Source: Chrysaora quinquecirrha
Taxonomy: Eukaryota > Cnidaria > Scyphozoa > Semaeostomeae > Pelagiidae
Reading direction: 5' to 3'
NCBI GenBank assembly: GCA_014526335.1
Contig: JACTAT010000012.1
Location: forward strand, 1,149,318-1,213,317
Length of the DNA: 64,000 nt
The position numbers and the translations under genes are program-made. Of this stretch, positions 19,891 through 30,532 are shown piece by piece. The notes beneath the pieces are model-generated. The model saw only the letters and a list, made by a program, of their open reading frames with translations. It was not told the origin of the DNA and searched no databases. Positions within the stretch are counted from its first letter, which is position 1. Each line of letters begins with the position of its first letter.

Positions 19891-20417
19891 CTGTGCATAA
19901 TGATGATACTAATGGGTAAGGAAACCAAGGTAGACTTCTGAGATTGTCCTAGCAGCTTTTATAAAAAGATTTTCTTTATTTGTATTCTTTTGCCTTTTTT
20001 ATATTCTTTTTTTTTGTTTTTGTTTTTTATTAACAACTATGTATAACCGGCAAGAAGCAAATCGGTAAGGCTATAGATCGCGGACGGCCTAACCACAAAC
20101 AAATTAAGTGTAATACAAAATCGTCCAGTGTCACACGCCAATGGATAGACTAGTTCAATAAAACGAGACTGCGAAGACAACGGTTTCTTCGGCCCTTGGG
20201 TTCAACCAAGACCAAAATGAACTTTTCTTTAAACAGCGATACTTTATAAACTTTTTATCAACGATATAAAATGAAGAACGAAGCAGAAAACTGTGATTCC
20301 AACGGGTATAATTATCTGATTTTCAAACTCCTCCATTTTAGGCAAAGCTCAATTGGAGAGAGAAACGCAAAGCGGAAGTATTGTGACACTGGCTACCGCG
20401 GGAATCGCGGGACAACC
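19891..20417. other. no gene seen
   Basis: T-rich then mixed sequence. Nothing recognised on either strand. Confidence 0.35.
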
Positions 20418-20460
20418 CATCTTGTTATAGTCACTAACTCGGGTTAAACAAGTCTAACCC
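20418..20460. repeat. 42-bp repeat, inverted partner at 63959-64000
   Basis: Reverse complement (GGGTTAGACTTGTTTAACCC then GAGTTAGTGACTATAACAAG) matches 63959-64000 with about one mismatch. It includes the small palindrome GGGTTA..TAACCC. Likely the end of a mobile-element family, but no full element could be traced. Confidence 0.75.
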
Positions 20461-20929
20461 CCATTTGAATTGTTTCTCAGAGAAGGAGGCCAGATATTCA
20501 ATACGAGACAGAAAATGTCTCATTCGCCCTGTGTCGCATTTTGCCCAACATTAAACTTTTTCACATGATATGACTTTACATTACGACTTCAATCGACATA
20601 AACTTCAAGTGCATAATAGTACATAATCCTCCTGTGCGAAATGCCTCTTCGTTCGACTCCTCTTCGACTCCTCCTACTAGCACCGTTCCCGGTGGTTATG
20701 TCTTTCGCCGTTTTTTGTCGTGAGGGGGGTTTCTGGAGAGATTCACAAAAACAACTTATCTGATACATGCATTGTTTCAGGATATGCAGGTAGAACTGCT
20801 GATTCTTTTTTGTTACCTGCACAAGCGGGGAGTAATGTTTGATGTTTATGCAACAAATATTTAATACAAGACTGTAGGTATAATAATTTGATGTGTTTAA
20901 GTTAATAAACAAAAATAGAAATATCTTAC
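20461..20929 (-). other. candidate intron/3' region of KDZ-like fragment
   Basis: Begins (minus strand) with the donor GTAAGA. An acceptor CTTGTGCAG near 20817 opens about 70 codons (VTKKNQQFYLHILK onward) with no recognisable domain. Confidence 0.3.
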
Positions 20930-21430
20930 CTTCCATGGATCAAGTGCATGAAACATTTTCGAGGTTTTATGTAATTCCGTTGCACATTCAGTACATAAAA
21001 CTGGCTCGAGCCACAATCTCGGCAACGACAAACTGCTTTACGAGGGCTGCTTAGGCCGCGTTTGAAACATTCGTGGCACAATTTATCCTTCTTTAAAAAT
21101 TGGTTTTCGACGTAAACACTACGAAGATTTTTTCTTAATTTCTCCCAAGATCTTTCCTCTCTCATTTTCCAGCTCTGTATGTAGTGATTGCACCAGTGCA
21201 TCATTATGCATGTCAAGTTCTTGACTTATTAGGAACAGAGATTGCGTCGAATATGATGTGTTAGCATTGGCGACCACTGAACTGCGAATGCTGCTATCAA
21301 TTTCCACAACAGAAGGGATTCCTGTTGAGCTACACGAGCGAATAACCAACTTCTTGGTTTTGGAAATACCTGGCCCACGGATCTTTGTCGTTCGCTGAAA
21401 GCATTGAAACCGATTAGGCCGTGGGGCCAT
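20930..21430 (-). pseudogene. KDZ-type CxC zinc-cluster protein, 5' part, frameshifted
   Basis: Minus strand, ATG at 21430 (MAPRPNRFQCFQRTTK). The frame runs through SLFLISQELDMHNDALVQS, then a shift near 21165 leads to REERSWEKLRKNLRSVYVEN, CHECFKRG, AVCRCRDCGSSQFY. A second one-base shift near 20990 gives CTECATELHKTSKMFHALD ending PWK at 20930, directly followed by a consensus donor (GTAAGA). C-x2-C ... C-x-C-x2-C ... FYC-x2-C ... H ... H ... WK is the layout I associate with the cysteine clusters N-terminal to KDZ transposases. Two frameshifts indicate a pseudogene. The exon at 97-319 ends at the same place. Confidence 0.55.
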
Positions 21431-22368
21431 TTTTCATTTCACCGACAGCTGCTTTTTCGCCTCATGTCGCGACCTCTCTGTTGCTATGTTTGTCTTCAAT
21501 TGGCGAATTATGAGAATGAGCTAGCGGTTGTCATAGAAATCATCTGCTAAATACATGGTCTACCGGGATGTTTAGAATTGATTTAGAACATGTGTCACTG
21601 GCCATATTCTAAATAATGAGATGTGTTAGATGATCATCTGACATAGAGCACATCCCACATACTAAATTTTACAATTAAGGGCTTGTCCTATTTAGAACGT
21701 GCGACACGGGTGGATGAGCAACGGGGACCATTTTGTGTGTGATTGACGAATGATGCTTGCCCTTGGAAAGGTAGCACAGGGTTTTGCTTTTGCATTCTAA
21801 TAACGTGTAATTACCTCGGTTGCAATCAAAGCGTCGCTTTTGGATTGGAAGAATTGACTTCCTTTCTGCGATGCCAACAAAATTGTTTAACGCCTAGCGG
21901 CCAGCAGGCAACCCGGTGCGATCAATGAACCTAGACAAATCAGGGTACCTGGTAATGCGTTGTTAGACATTGCCTACCGACTGGTAATAATGTAAAGCCT
22001 CTAGATGCAACGAAGAAAAGACACAGCAGTGGCGGTATTGGGGTCGTATTAACGAAACACAATATATTTAACCAACATAACAATCTAATGATATATGGGG
22101 CATCAATGCCGAGTAGGGATTCCACCCTAGTAGACTTTCCTAGCGAGTAGGGATTCCTCGTCGTTGAAGTATACATATTTCTCGCTGAGTATCGTTATCT
22201 GCGAACTAAACAAAACGATAAGCTAATATATATATACAATAACAACACTTCAGAATTCATTCTTGTCGGACTAAACTGCAGCTACATAGGGCATACCGTG
22301 ATGATGAAATAAGGCGGACTGAATCTAGTAATAATAACGCCAAAATTGACCCCGACCACTGCTGTGAG
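21431..22368. other. spacer with small repeats
   Basis: Contains a loose direct repeat (TTTAGAACATGTGTCAC near 21580 and TTTAGAACGTGCGACAC near 21690) and a doubled GAGTAGGGATTCC (22111 and 22144) in what is probably the 3' end of DIRS D. No gene. Confidence 0.4.
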
Positions 22369-22650
22369 TTAGTAGGCGCTCCATAGGTGGCTAGGATTAG
22401 CTGTAGTTGTAGATAAGATTCTGGGGATCGAGTGTAAGGACGATGTGGGGGTTCTTATATACTGCTGGTAACAGTCACTTGACCAGCGACCAAGGGACTT
22501 AATCAGCCAGTCTGGCGTCCCTGCTGCTGCGGCTGTTGTGGCCGCACCAATACGAAAACTATGGGAAGAGTATTGACCTATAATAATGGAATTTTTAAGT
22601 AATTGTTTAAGTATATCTGATAAGGTTTGACGTGTAAAATGGGTCTGTCT
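22369..22650 (-). pseudogene. DIRS-D recombinase catalytic C-terminus
   Basis: Minus strand, shifted relative to the ORF above near 22640: TRQTLSDILKQLLKN, YSSHSFRIGAATTAAAAG (H-x-x-R), DWLIKSLGRWSSDCYQQYI (nucleophilic Tyr), ending HLWSAY at a TAA at 22371-22369. Catalytic residues are intact but reached only by a frameshift. Confidence 0.8.
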
Positions 22651-23878
22651 TTGAGATTTTCAGTGTTATAACGGCTTCGTTTGCCAACAGCTTAATGTTG
22701 CGAACTAATAACGTAGATTGAATATCATAATGATCTTTTTTCGGCGAGCAAAATTCAGAAGAACGGAGAAAACCGAAGAACGCTGTTGTGAATGCTGCCC
22801 ATAGCATGACTTGATCATAGTTATTCATTTCTGATGCTCTCAAGTTCTCTTTGAGGATCTTCATGTGGTGTACTGTTATTGGCAGCCGTTTGCCTCGCAT
22901 GGAAGGACCCTTTGTTCGTTTTATACCCCTAAGGAGCTGGCGTAATTGGTGCATACTTTGAAATTCAGATCTATAGCCTAGTTCAATATGCCGGTCTGCA
23001 AGATACGTTTGAATGGTTTTATAGCTGACGGAACTTGCCAAGAAGGTGGTGAATAAGCGCATTGAGTACTCCTGAAGCGGGTAGGGCACCAAGTGGAATC
23101 TTTCACAAAAGTCCTGAAATGATAGGCCAAATGGCAAGCAAAGATCAACAAAAATATAATCTATAAACGAAAACCCCAGTAAATGCCAATCATCTGGGTG
23201 CACTGGGCAAATTCTAAACGCGCTCTTGATATCAACTTTAGCCATTAGGGCTCCAGAACCAAGGGTTGATACAATATTCACGGCCTCGTCAAAATGATTA
23301 AAATTAACTGTAGCCTCGGAATCATCGATGAAGTCATTAATTGAAAGACCTTTCGGAGAAGATAAGTCTGTTATAATTCGAAATTTACCGGCTTTCTTCT
23401 TGGGTACTATACCAATGGGTGACGTACGTAGATCTGGGAAGGGTGAATAAGTAAATGGGCCTGCAACCCGACCTGCTTTGAGTTCAATGAGTATATTATC
23501 TGTTATCGCTGTGGGATTGTCTGCAGCAGACTTTAAGTTTTTTGTAATATTGAAAAAGTCTGGACCCTTATAACCAATTTTAAAACCATTTGTTAAGCTA
23601 CATAATAAGTTATTTGCTTTTGCCTTATCAGGATAATCGATGAGTTCTAACGACAATTGATCAATCTTGATTGGTGTAATTGGATTCCTAGGAATGGGAT
23701 TAAAGTTTATTTTCAGCTCGTTTACATAATGTTCCTGCATGAGGGCCTCCACATCTGTTGCACATGTGTTTGAAGGGGCATTGATCGTTTCTACAAAACT
23801 GTGGCCGGTTGAAATTTTGACTTGTTGGGTTGCGAAAGGTTTGGGGACGAAAAGACTCATTTGGGCAGTTGTTTGCAT
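22607..23878 (-). pseudogene. In-frame RT/recombinase deletion fusion (DIRS D)
   Basis: 423-residue ORF from an ATG at 23878. Residues 1-253 are the DIRS RT fingers and palm start: ELKAGRVAGPF, TSPIGIVPKKKAGKFRIITDL, AKVDIKSAFRICPVHPDDWHL (motif A Asp), FVDLCLPFGLS (motif B). At about residue 254 (near 23119) the protein jumps to the recombinase core-binding domain: FQDFCERFHLVP, MRLFTTFLA, KTIQTYLADRHIELG, GIKRTKGPSMRGKRLPIT, and then WAAFTTAFFGFLRSSEF (Arg motif) and ITLKISKTDP. The YLDD box, RNase H and recombinase start are deleted. The ORF stays open across the joint. Confidence 0.85.
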
Positions 23879-24000
23879 TATGGCCTGGTTGTGAGCATTT
23901 ATAACAGGTAGGGTTGGTTGACGTATTTTGAGGGGCTCTCAGGAACTTTGTCAATGCGTATTCGTCTATTCTTGCCCATTTGTCATACGAAATGCAATAT
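23700..24000 (-). CDS. DIRS-D gag C-terminus with zinc fingers
   Basis: Minus-strand frame 23954-23700 with a CCHC knuckle (CYKCSQPGHNANNC) followed by the DIRS-specific array (FCRNDQCPFKHMCNRCGG, PHAGTLC), overlapping the RT ORF in another frame as usual for DIRS gag/pol. Just upstream, 24000-23955 still reads DIAFRMTNGQ, part of the gag core, and then breaks. Nucleic-acid binding in the particle is the expected role. Confidence 0.75.
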
Positions 24001-24063
24001 CATAAAAACATTGACTGAAAGTTGGATATCTTTTGACTTTTCTTGTTTGTGGTGGTGAGGGAA

Positions 24064-24543
24064 ATGCTGAAGAAAGAATTTTTCATCTGCCTAACAGTGT
24101 TGTCGCTGGTTGAAATGTGGCATGAACGCTCTGGTTCTGGGCTTGCTGATCGAAAGACATTGAGCTCGAAGAATAGCAAGGCGGCACCAATCTTCATAGG
24201 ATTTCTTGCTATCCGATTCCCTAGAGCGTTGTTGTTCATTGCCAATAATATCTATCCGATGCATTCTGATTCTCTAGCTTTTATCTTAAATGTTTGTAAA
24301 AGCTCGAGTAGCTTGTCGAAAATGATCGCTTTTGAAACAGATTTGAAAACATTGACTGAAGAAAGAATTTTTCATCTGATGTGGTGGTTATATTATATTA
24401 TATTATATTTATATTATTTTATATTATATTTATATTATATTATATTATATTATATTATATTATATTATATTATATTATATTTTGCAACACATTGCAAAAT
24501 ATAGTATCTATCCGATGCATTCTGATTCTTTAGCTTTTATCTT
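24064..24543. repeat. Short-range duplication around a TTATA microsatellite
   Basis: GAAGAAAGAATTTTTCATCTG appears at 24069 and 24358. TATCTATCCGATGCATTCTGATTCT-TAGCTTTTATCTTA appears at 24247 and 24505. The second pair flanks the microsatellite, so a unit of roughly 260-290 bp was duplicated and then expanded. Confidence 0.75.
24386..24481. repeat. TTATA microsatellite
   Basis: Nearly pure 5-nt repeat with two interrupted units at its left end. The tyrosine/leucine-rich frames across it are artefacts. Confidence 0.95.
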
Positions 24544-25326
24544 ATTTTTATTCTCTATTACCAATCTCCCAAAGTTATGAATTTCCTTCCAGTTTAATAC
24601 ATCCTCTTTCTCTCATATAGCAAGACAGTTTTGTGCATTGATTTATATCAGAAAGGTAGCTACATGTTTTTACCTTTGTCAGAGGAAGACAGGAGGCAGT
24701 TGCTTTCTCTTGAAATCTAGTAGTTAACGTGAAGTTAGGATGCAGTCCTCTTTACCAAATATCAATTTCTCTGATGCTCCGTAACAGTCATTGCTATTCT
24801 CTGAAAATGTGTGTCTCTTCTTCACTTTCTTGTTTTTTTGCTCCCATGTTTACTGCAATAGTAAATTTCTCACTTCTTTTCCATAACATCTTGAATTAAC
24901 ATCCATGGACGACAGACTTTCCACGAGAGGAATTTATTTAGATATTTATTTTGCCACAGATCTTCCCGCAAGCAGTATACAACGATTGATGAGATTTGAA
25001 CCTTAGACTGCATGAAAGCCAACGACAATTCCCCTGAGCTGAAGAGCTCGATGAAATTTTCAATTAACACTCCAATTTACGCATCTCTAGGCTCTCCTCT
25101 AAACACTATAGGATAGATTTTCCACACGTTGCATACCACAATTGATAGAATTGGAACTGCATAGTAAGAGTTTTTACTTCCTGCTAGGGAAACTACCCTT
25201 TTCATTTTGATTTTCGTTACTCAGTTCATATCGCTTTCAAATTGACTGCAGTTCGTTTGATGCAAATTCCAACGGTGTTACGGTTACGGTGCCGTTCATA
25301 CCATATCGCATGCATGTTGAGTTAGA
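24544..25326. other. no gene seen
   Basis: Unique-looking AT-rich sequence without exons I can support. Confidence 0.4.
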
Positions 25327-25430
25327 AAATTATGTTAACTAGACAAATATTTTAAGTTAGACATTTAGGTATGTTAAGCTAGACTTATATGTCAAGTTAA
25401 ACTATTATGATAAGTTAAACAATTATGTTT
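25327..25430. repeat. Degenerate tandem repeat, about 22 bp
   Basis: Four to five imperfect units of the type ATTATGTTAAGTTAGAC.ATTTA. Old and diverged. Confidence 0.6.
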
Positions 25431-26543
25431 ACCTTGGCAATTTAGACACGATATCTCTTATGAGAAGAAAACTAACAGACAAACTTTGTCTGCCGATAGA
25501 AAAAATTTTAATTCTGTGCTTTTTCTGTATATGCCTCATCCTTTTTAAAAGTTTTTCTACTGTCATGGGCATTTTGTAATTTTTTGTTGGCTGGTTTTTC
25601 AAAAAATAGAAGCGTAGAGTATTTAATAAAAGTTTTCTTAATTTGCAGTTTTGTTTTAAGAAAAGGAACTTTTGCAAAAAGAAACTGTTGTAAAGTGAGA
25701 TGATATCTCTGTAAGTCAATATACGTATACATGACATACGCGTGTCATTAGAGCGGTAGAGTTAAAATTTACTTTAAATTTGAGATCATGCACAGATGAA
25801 GCTAAGATACGAGCAGAATCAGTCAAACCTATAGCTATTATGTAATGTAGCTACATAATAAAGTCTCTTTTTATTGTTTTAAATTCTTGTTTGTTTCTGC
25901 TCAACCTACCTGATACAACAGTATATTATTCAACTCGAAAAAACACAAAATTTTATTAATTAGCTTTTACCGATTAGGAGAATTATAATCAGCTATATAC
26001 TTTAAAAACATGTCAAAACAAATATTTCCTGTATTTCATGTTTAATCCTTTTCAAACTACCCCTCCTTGTCTGCTTCCTAATATGTTCTCTATCGAACCA
26101 AAATCCTTTGCCAAATTAATTGGCTTTTGCTAATATTGATTCTGGCTTTAATAAAAGTTTCATTGTTAATACAGTATGATCACGTGATGACCATATTACA
26201 ATGATTTGAGAAACACAAAAGCACTCAGTAAAACAAATCGACCCTTAACCAACTTTTTCCCCAAATCGACCATTTAATGATATATTTTCCCCTAAACTGC
26301 CCTTTGAAGTTTTGGATAAGCTGTGTTCTTATAGATTTAGGGTCACAAATTCTCCCTAACGTCAAATAATGGTCGTCCTAAATTGCCTCGAAATAGTGCC
26401 GACATCCTTGTCCCTAAAACCGCATTCCTGCGTGAACGCCTGATTATTTCCATTCTTTTTTGTTCAATTTCTTTGTTTTATTAGACAAATGATTTGTCTC
26501 GAAGAGAGCTTTTTTCCATCAAGCTTTTTCCCATCGTGATTAA
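25431..26543. other. no gene seen
   Basis: AT-rich. Short lysine-rich frames on the minus strand at 25429-25737 have no domain and are judged chance. Confidence 0.4.
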
Positions 26544-26950
26544 GGGCCTGTTTATATGAGAAAAACATTTCACCTGCCAGACCCAAAGCTGATAGGGGAG
26601 GAAAGTTTTTGCTTCTATTTATGTGGCATTTTCACTTCACCTATCAGCCCCAGGGCTGAGAGGTGAAGTGTTAATAGTCTCGCCTCCATGAAATGAGAAC
26701 GAGGATTCAAGCATTCTACTCAAACAGATTGACTTCACAATACTGGTGGTATTTAGTTTACATGGGAAGAATTCACATCGCCTGGGTGAAATTTCACCCT
26801 GGTTGAGGTGAAATCTCACTATTCTGGTGGTGTTGGGTTCGTCATATAAACACGAAATCAAATATACAAAGCATTCTATCGGAAGGTGAAATTTTGCCAA
26901 TCAGCCCTGGGTCTGGCAGGTGAGGTGTTTTCCCTCATATAAACAGGCCC
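26544..26950. mobile_element. Harbinger-like MITE, 407 bp
   Basis: Terminal inverted repeats GGGCCTGTTTATATGAG / CTCATATAAACAGGCCC, flanked on both sides by TAA (26541-26543 and 26951-26953), as expected of PIF/Harbinger 3-bp target duplications. Internally, several CACCT / AGGTGA blocks form subterminal inverted copies. No transposase, so non-autonomous. Confidence 0.85.
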
Positions 26951-27404
26951 TAAGTAATTGTCAAAAACGTTTTCGCCGTTAGGTAATTCGTTCTTTATGT
27001 AGAGTTTGATTATTGAACTTAAATTTATCGCTTATTGCTTATGTTGAAATTTCTTTCGTAGATATTCACTCTTATGTAGTTAAGGATTTACTATTTATGT
27101 ACTATTAATTTGTGTAAAAACGTTTTCATTAGTTGTAAATTTTAACTACTGTATATCTTTGCGGGTGATTAAACATTGAAGTGAAAAATGAAACGAAATA
27201 AAATTTGATGTTTACATTGTATAAAATCTTCATATAGATGTTGACATCAGCAATCTTTCATGATCATAACAAGCGGCGAACTCCAAAAAGTAGCAGCAGA
27301 ACATAAGTGTTTTTGCCCAAAACGCTGGAAGGTCTAATTAAAGATTCTAGACATGAAAATATGGTTTTCAGGCAAATTTCAGACCCATAAACATTGCACG
27401 CACA
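26951..27404. other. no gene seen
   Basis: AT-rich spacer. Confidence 0.35.
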
Positions 27405-27800
27405 CCTCAAATCAAATTGTAGTCACTACCCTCAGGGGAATATTGTTATCAAATTCCTTTTCTTTCCCCCTTTTCATTTCCTGCAATGCAGTTTGGAGCT
27501 CTACACGTGATTTCTTTAGAAGACGTTGTAACTTCCAATGCAATTTTTCGGTTCTTTGATTGTATTTAAATGTCCATTACGTCATTTAATACAGTGAGAG
27601 CTTCAAACATCTCGTCCCTTTCCAAATCTTGCATGTTCTTTCCTTTATTTCATTCAGCCTACTTATTTCGTAAACTACACTACAGCAAACCGATTTGCGA
27701 ACGCTTTTAGCTGACCACCTTTATCCAATTTGAACTGCTCATTCGTCATCTTATTTGATATCAGACATGAAGTATTGTGTAAATCCGTGCTGAACGTATT
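27405..27800 (-). repeat. Internally deleted copy of the 6238-7170 repeat
   Basis: Shares long blocks with 6238-6507, 6760-6863 and 7105-7170 in the same order (AATTGTAGTCACTACCC, TTTGGAGCTCTAC, GAGAGCTTCAAACATCTCGT, TAAACTACACTACAGC, GTCATCTTATTTGATATCAG). It lacks the intervening segments of about 250 bp each. Confidence 0.8.
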
Positions 27801-28040
27801 GCTGCAACCATGATGCATCAACGTACTGTTTGTATCAAACTCATTGCAGTACGATGTGACAAAATGTCTTATACAAATAGAATTCTTGCCATTGGAAAAT
27901 TTCCATCGTTTATCATAGCCATAAAGATTTTCATTTCGTTTCTGGGTGATGTCTCAAGATCTTTGTCAAATTCGCTTGGCTGAAAACTGAAATGTGTTGC
28001 AAGTAACAGCGTTGGCCGCCACTTTTAGTCACTTCTTAGG
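27801..28040. other. no gene seen
   Basis: Spacer between two repeat fragments. Confidence 0.3.
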
Positions 28041-28408
28041 AAATAGGCAAAGGGAAAAGACCAAGACGATGTTTGCTCGACGAGCTAAGAGAATGAACAG
28101 GACACAGTCTTGGTGAGTTAAGCAGGAGAGCAAAGGACAGAGCGAGATGGAGGGAGGATGTCAGCCAATGGGTGCACCTACGGCCTGAATGGCTTGAGTT
28201 CAAGAAGTCACTTCTGTTTTTTAGTACTCATTTCGGTTCGGAAACGGCCAAACTTCATTCCACTCTACTTCACAGATACTGCGTCGGCTGGTTATCAGTC
28301 TTTGTCAACAAATCAATACACAAGGAAAGAAAAGCAGAGAGTGGCATGTTGGTTGTAACTATAGATACTAAAATAAAACATTATGACATTCGTGAAAAGC
28401 CTCTTTGA
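28041..28408 (+). pseudogene. RTE-like LINE 3' end fragment
   Basis: Plus strand, two frames: KTKTMFARRAKRMNRTQ then ELSRRAKDRARWREDV, SQWVHLRPEWLEFKK. The basic R-A-R-W-R-E-D-V-x-x-W tail is the C-terminal end seen in RTE-type polyproteins with an APE endonuclease and RT. Everything upstream is absent and the last about 70 residues are probably 3' UTR read-through. Confidence 0.5.
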
Positions 28409-29297
28409 AGGAACCTTTACCGGGTGGGCATTCTTTTTTTGCTTTAAGAAAAGTGACAAAAGGCTGTTAACCCTATTTCACATGGGATATTTTTAGTTGA
28501 TTTTGCATATGGGGGGGGGCGTTCCCCTCCTAATTTTCTCAGTACCTATTATAGCTACAGCAACCAAGTTGGTACAAAGAATCAAGATCTCATCAAGATT
28601 CTAAATGTAGCATTATATTTTAATTTATCACATTAAACGTTGCTAAGCAACAGATTTTTTGACGTTTTTATGTACAACGAATTCTTTGAATTCTTTGCAC
28701 AATGGGACGAGTGAACGAGTGAACGCAGAATCAATAGACATACCAAACAACACATAGATATACATATACATATATAGGAACGCCGGAAACGCGTAACAAA
28801 AGGCAAACCACTAATCCATCGTTAACTCTTTGAAAATTTGCGCTGTTAGCATTGAAATGGCAATTATCATCAGATGGTAAACAACATAAGGTTCAGTGAC
28901 TGAGTGACTCAGTTGCAGACCATTTGTATTTTCAGGCCGGCCTTTTCTCCATAAAGGGGGTTGCGTCTATCTTTTTGGCGATCTTCGCTGAATGAATTAC
29001 ATGATTAGGAATTCGTGATATTTCTGTGCACGAACGAAGAAGATATGACTCAGCAACTAAAGAGAGGCTCGTTAGTCATGCCTATGCAACAAAGCATGCA
29101 TCAATTTGAAGCTATTGCATCCAATCGAGGCTTATTACTTGACCCTCTCGCGAACAGGTCTACTTAATTAAGTTAGTCGTAACACTGGCACTGGTCGTAA
29201 AAATTACATCTTGATCACAAAAGTGGGAGATCGCTAAGAAACTTTTGGTTCAAGGTGAGTTTGCTAAAGTCCGAACGGGCTTCGTCAGCAAATACTC
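28409..29297. other. no gene seen
   Basis: Includes a G-run near 28511 and short AT dinucleotide tract near 28760. No exon supported. Confidence 0.4.
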
Positions 29298-29333
29298 ATC
29301 ATCATCATCATCATTGTCATCATCATAATCATT

Positions 29334-29372
<39 letters not shown>
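29298..29372. repeat. ATC trinucleotide microsatellite
   Basis: About 25 units with a few interruptions on the left. The poly-His frame across it is an artefact. Confidence 0.95.
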
Positions 29373-29374
<2 letters not shown>

Positions 29375-29544
29375 CTCGTCATGCCAATCATCTCCATTCG
29401 AGACTGCTTAATCCTGTCCCACATGCGCATCCTCTGCGGCATTTAAAGCGCACCATAACAGCATTCTTCATACATAGCCACAGGGTCCCTGTGTTCATGT
29501 AATTGGCATTCAAGTTTATGACCCATTTCCTGTTTGGAAATCAG

Positions 29545-29605
29545 CAGGTCCAGCCCTGCTTATGTAATCAGTCCCTTAGAGTCGATAAAGTGACAGTGTT
29601 GACTT
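29545..29605 (+). repeat. Short dispersed repeat shared with 36692-36750
   Basis: Both loci read CAGC..(G)GTCCAGC-CTGC followed by TGTAATCA.TCCCTTAGAGTC.ATAAAG. The second copy sits just upstream of an RTE-like RT fragment, so this is likely a scrap of the same element. Confidence 0.6.
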
Positions 29606-30296
29606 CATAAAGAACGATTTTTTTAGAATTTGCTAATTTGTGTCTAGAACATAGTAAGACATTCCTATCCGTTGAGAATTGTGTAGGCTAAGTTATTTTA
29701 TTGGTGGCCTAAGATTCACAATGCCAGGTTGGTTGCTTATTATATCTTACTAATTTCTTGAGATTTCATGTAAATGGCGTTTTGAATAATTTATCGACGC
29801 TGGTCTCTTTGGCTAAGTTGAATCTGAGAAAGTGTTCGACGAGTGATGTCTTTCGACGTGGCCAACCAAATATTTTCCCTGACAAGCAATTTTGAGATGT
29901 TAGACGAACAATGTTTGATCGTTTTGGCCATTGCCTTAGCAATCCAGTAGCTTAGGTGCTCAAACTTTCTTTCATCAGAATGCTATCTTTGACAAAAATG
30001 TTGTTGTTTGTCAAAATCCAGTGATCTAAATAATCTAAACTAACTGAATAAACCTACCGAGCTTCTATTTCTATAGCCGAGTTTCTACTACTTTTTAAAT
30101 AATGTGAACAGTAAGTAACCTATTATGCCTCTACCTTTAAAGTCGCTTAAAGTCATTTTTGACAAATCATCATCCGGGGGCCTAATCGAGTACATATGGT
30201 ATAGTTGGATAATTCTTCATACCACACTACAGGAATTGCGAGTGTGAAGCCCGACCACGCCTGTTAGACGGTTATTTGTGATCCCCAAGCACTCCA
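29606..30296. other. no gene seen
   Basis: 3' flank of the toxin-like gene. Nothing recognised besides its possible poly(A) signal. Confidence 0.35.
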
Positions 30297-30302
30297 TTTA
30301 TT
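30297..30302 (-). terminator. possible poly(A) signal of toxin-like gene
   Basis: AATAAA on the minus strand about 230 nt past the stop codon at 30533. It is the nearest canonical hexamer I found, but not proven. Confidence 0.4.
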
Positions 30303-30532
30303 TTTAGGTAGCCTTAGGTAGATAGCGAAAGCGATTCGGCAGGCGACGAAAAAGGGGGAAAATGATTTGTTCAGTCGAAAGAGCGATTTCTGGAGTAGGA
30401 AATGTTCACCTTCATGGATATCAACTGTAACTTATCTTAAACTTTATGAACTAAATTTAAATGTGTTATAAATGTATAACGGTAAAATGTCATTAAAATA
30501 GAATAATATCAAATCACTTTCTATGACTTTCC

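Larger units (their letters stand above)
22369..24000 (-). mobile_element. DIRS-like retroelement D with internal deletions
   Basis: Minus strand: gag C-terminus with fingers (about 24000-23700), RT N-terminal half joined in frame to the recombinase (23878-22607), and the recombinase C-terminus (about 22650-22369). RT active site, RNase H and the recombinase start are missing through one clean deletion. A second deletion removes the segment between the Lys motif and the final catalytic block. The 5' part of gag is also lost. Confidence 0.8.

Noticed and set aside
22607..23878. A possible domesticated RT-recombinase gene
   Set aside because: The RT active site is missing and the recombinase end is in another frame; a deletion derivative explains it better.
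24043..24504. 153-codon ORF ending in a Tyr/Leu-rich tail
   Set aside because: The tail is the TTATA microsatellite, and the front part overlaps a short-range duplication with no domain.
29255..29446. Poly-histidine ORF
   Set aside because: It is a translated ATC microsatellite; no flanking coding signal.
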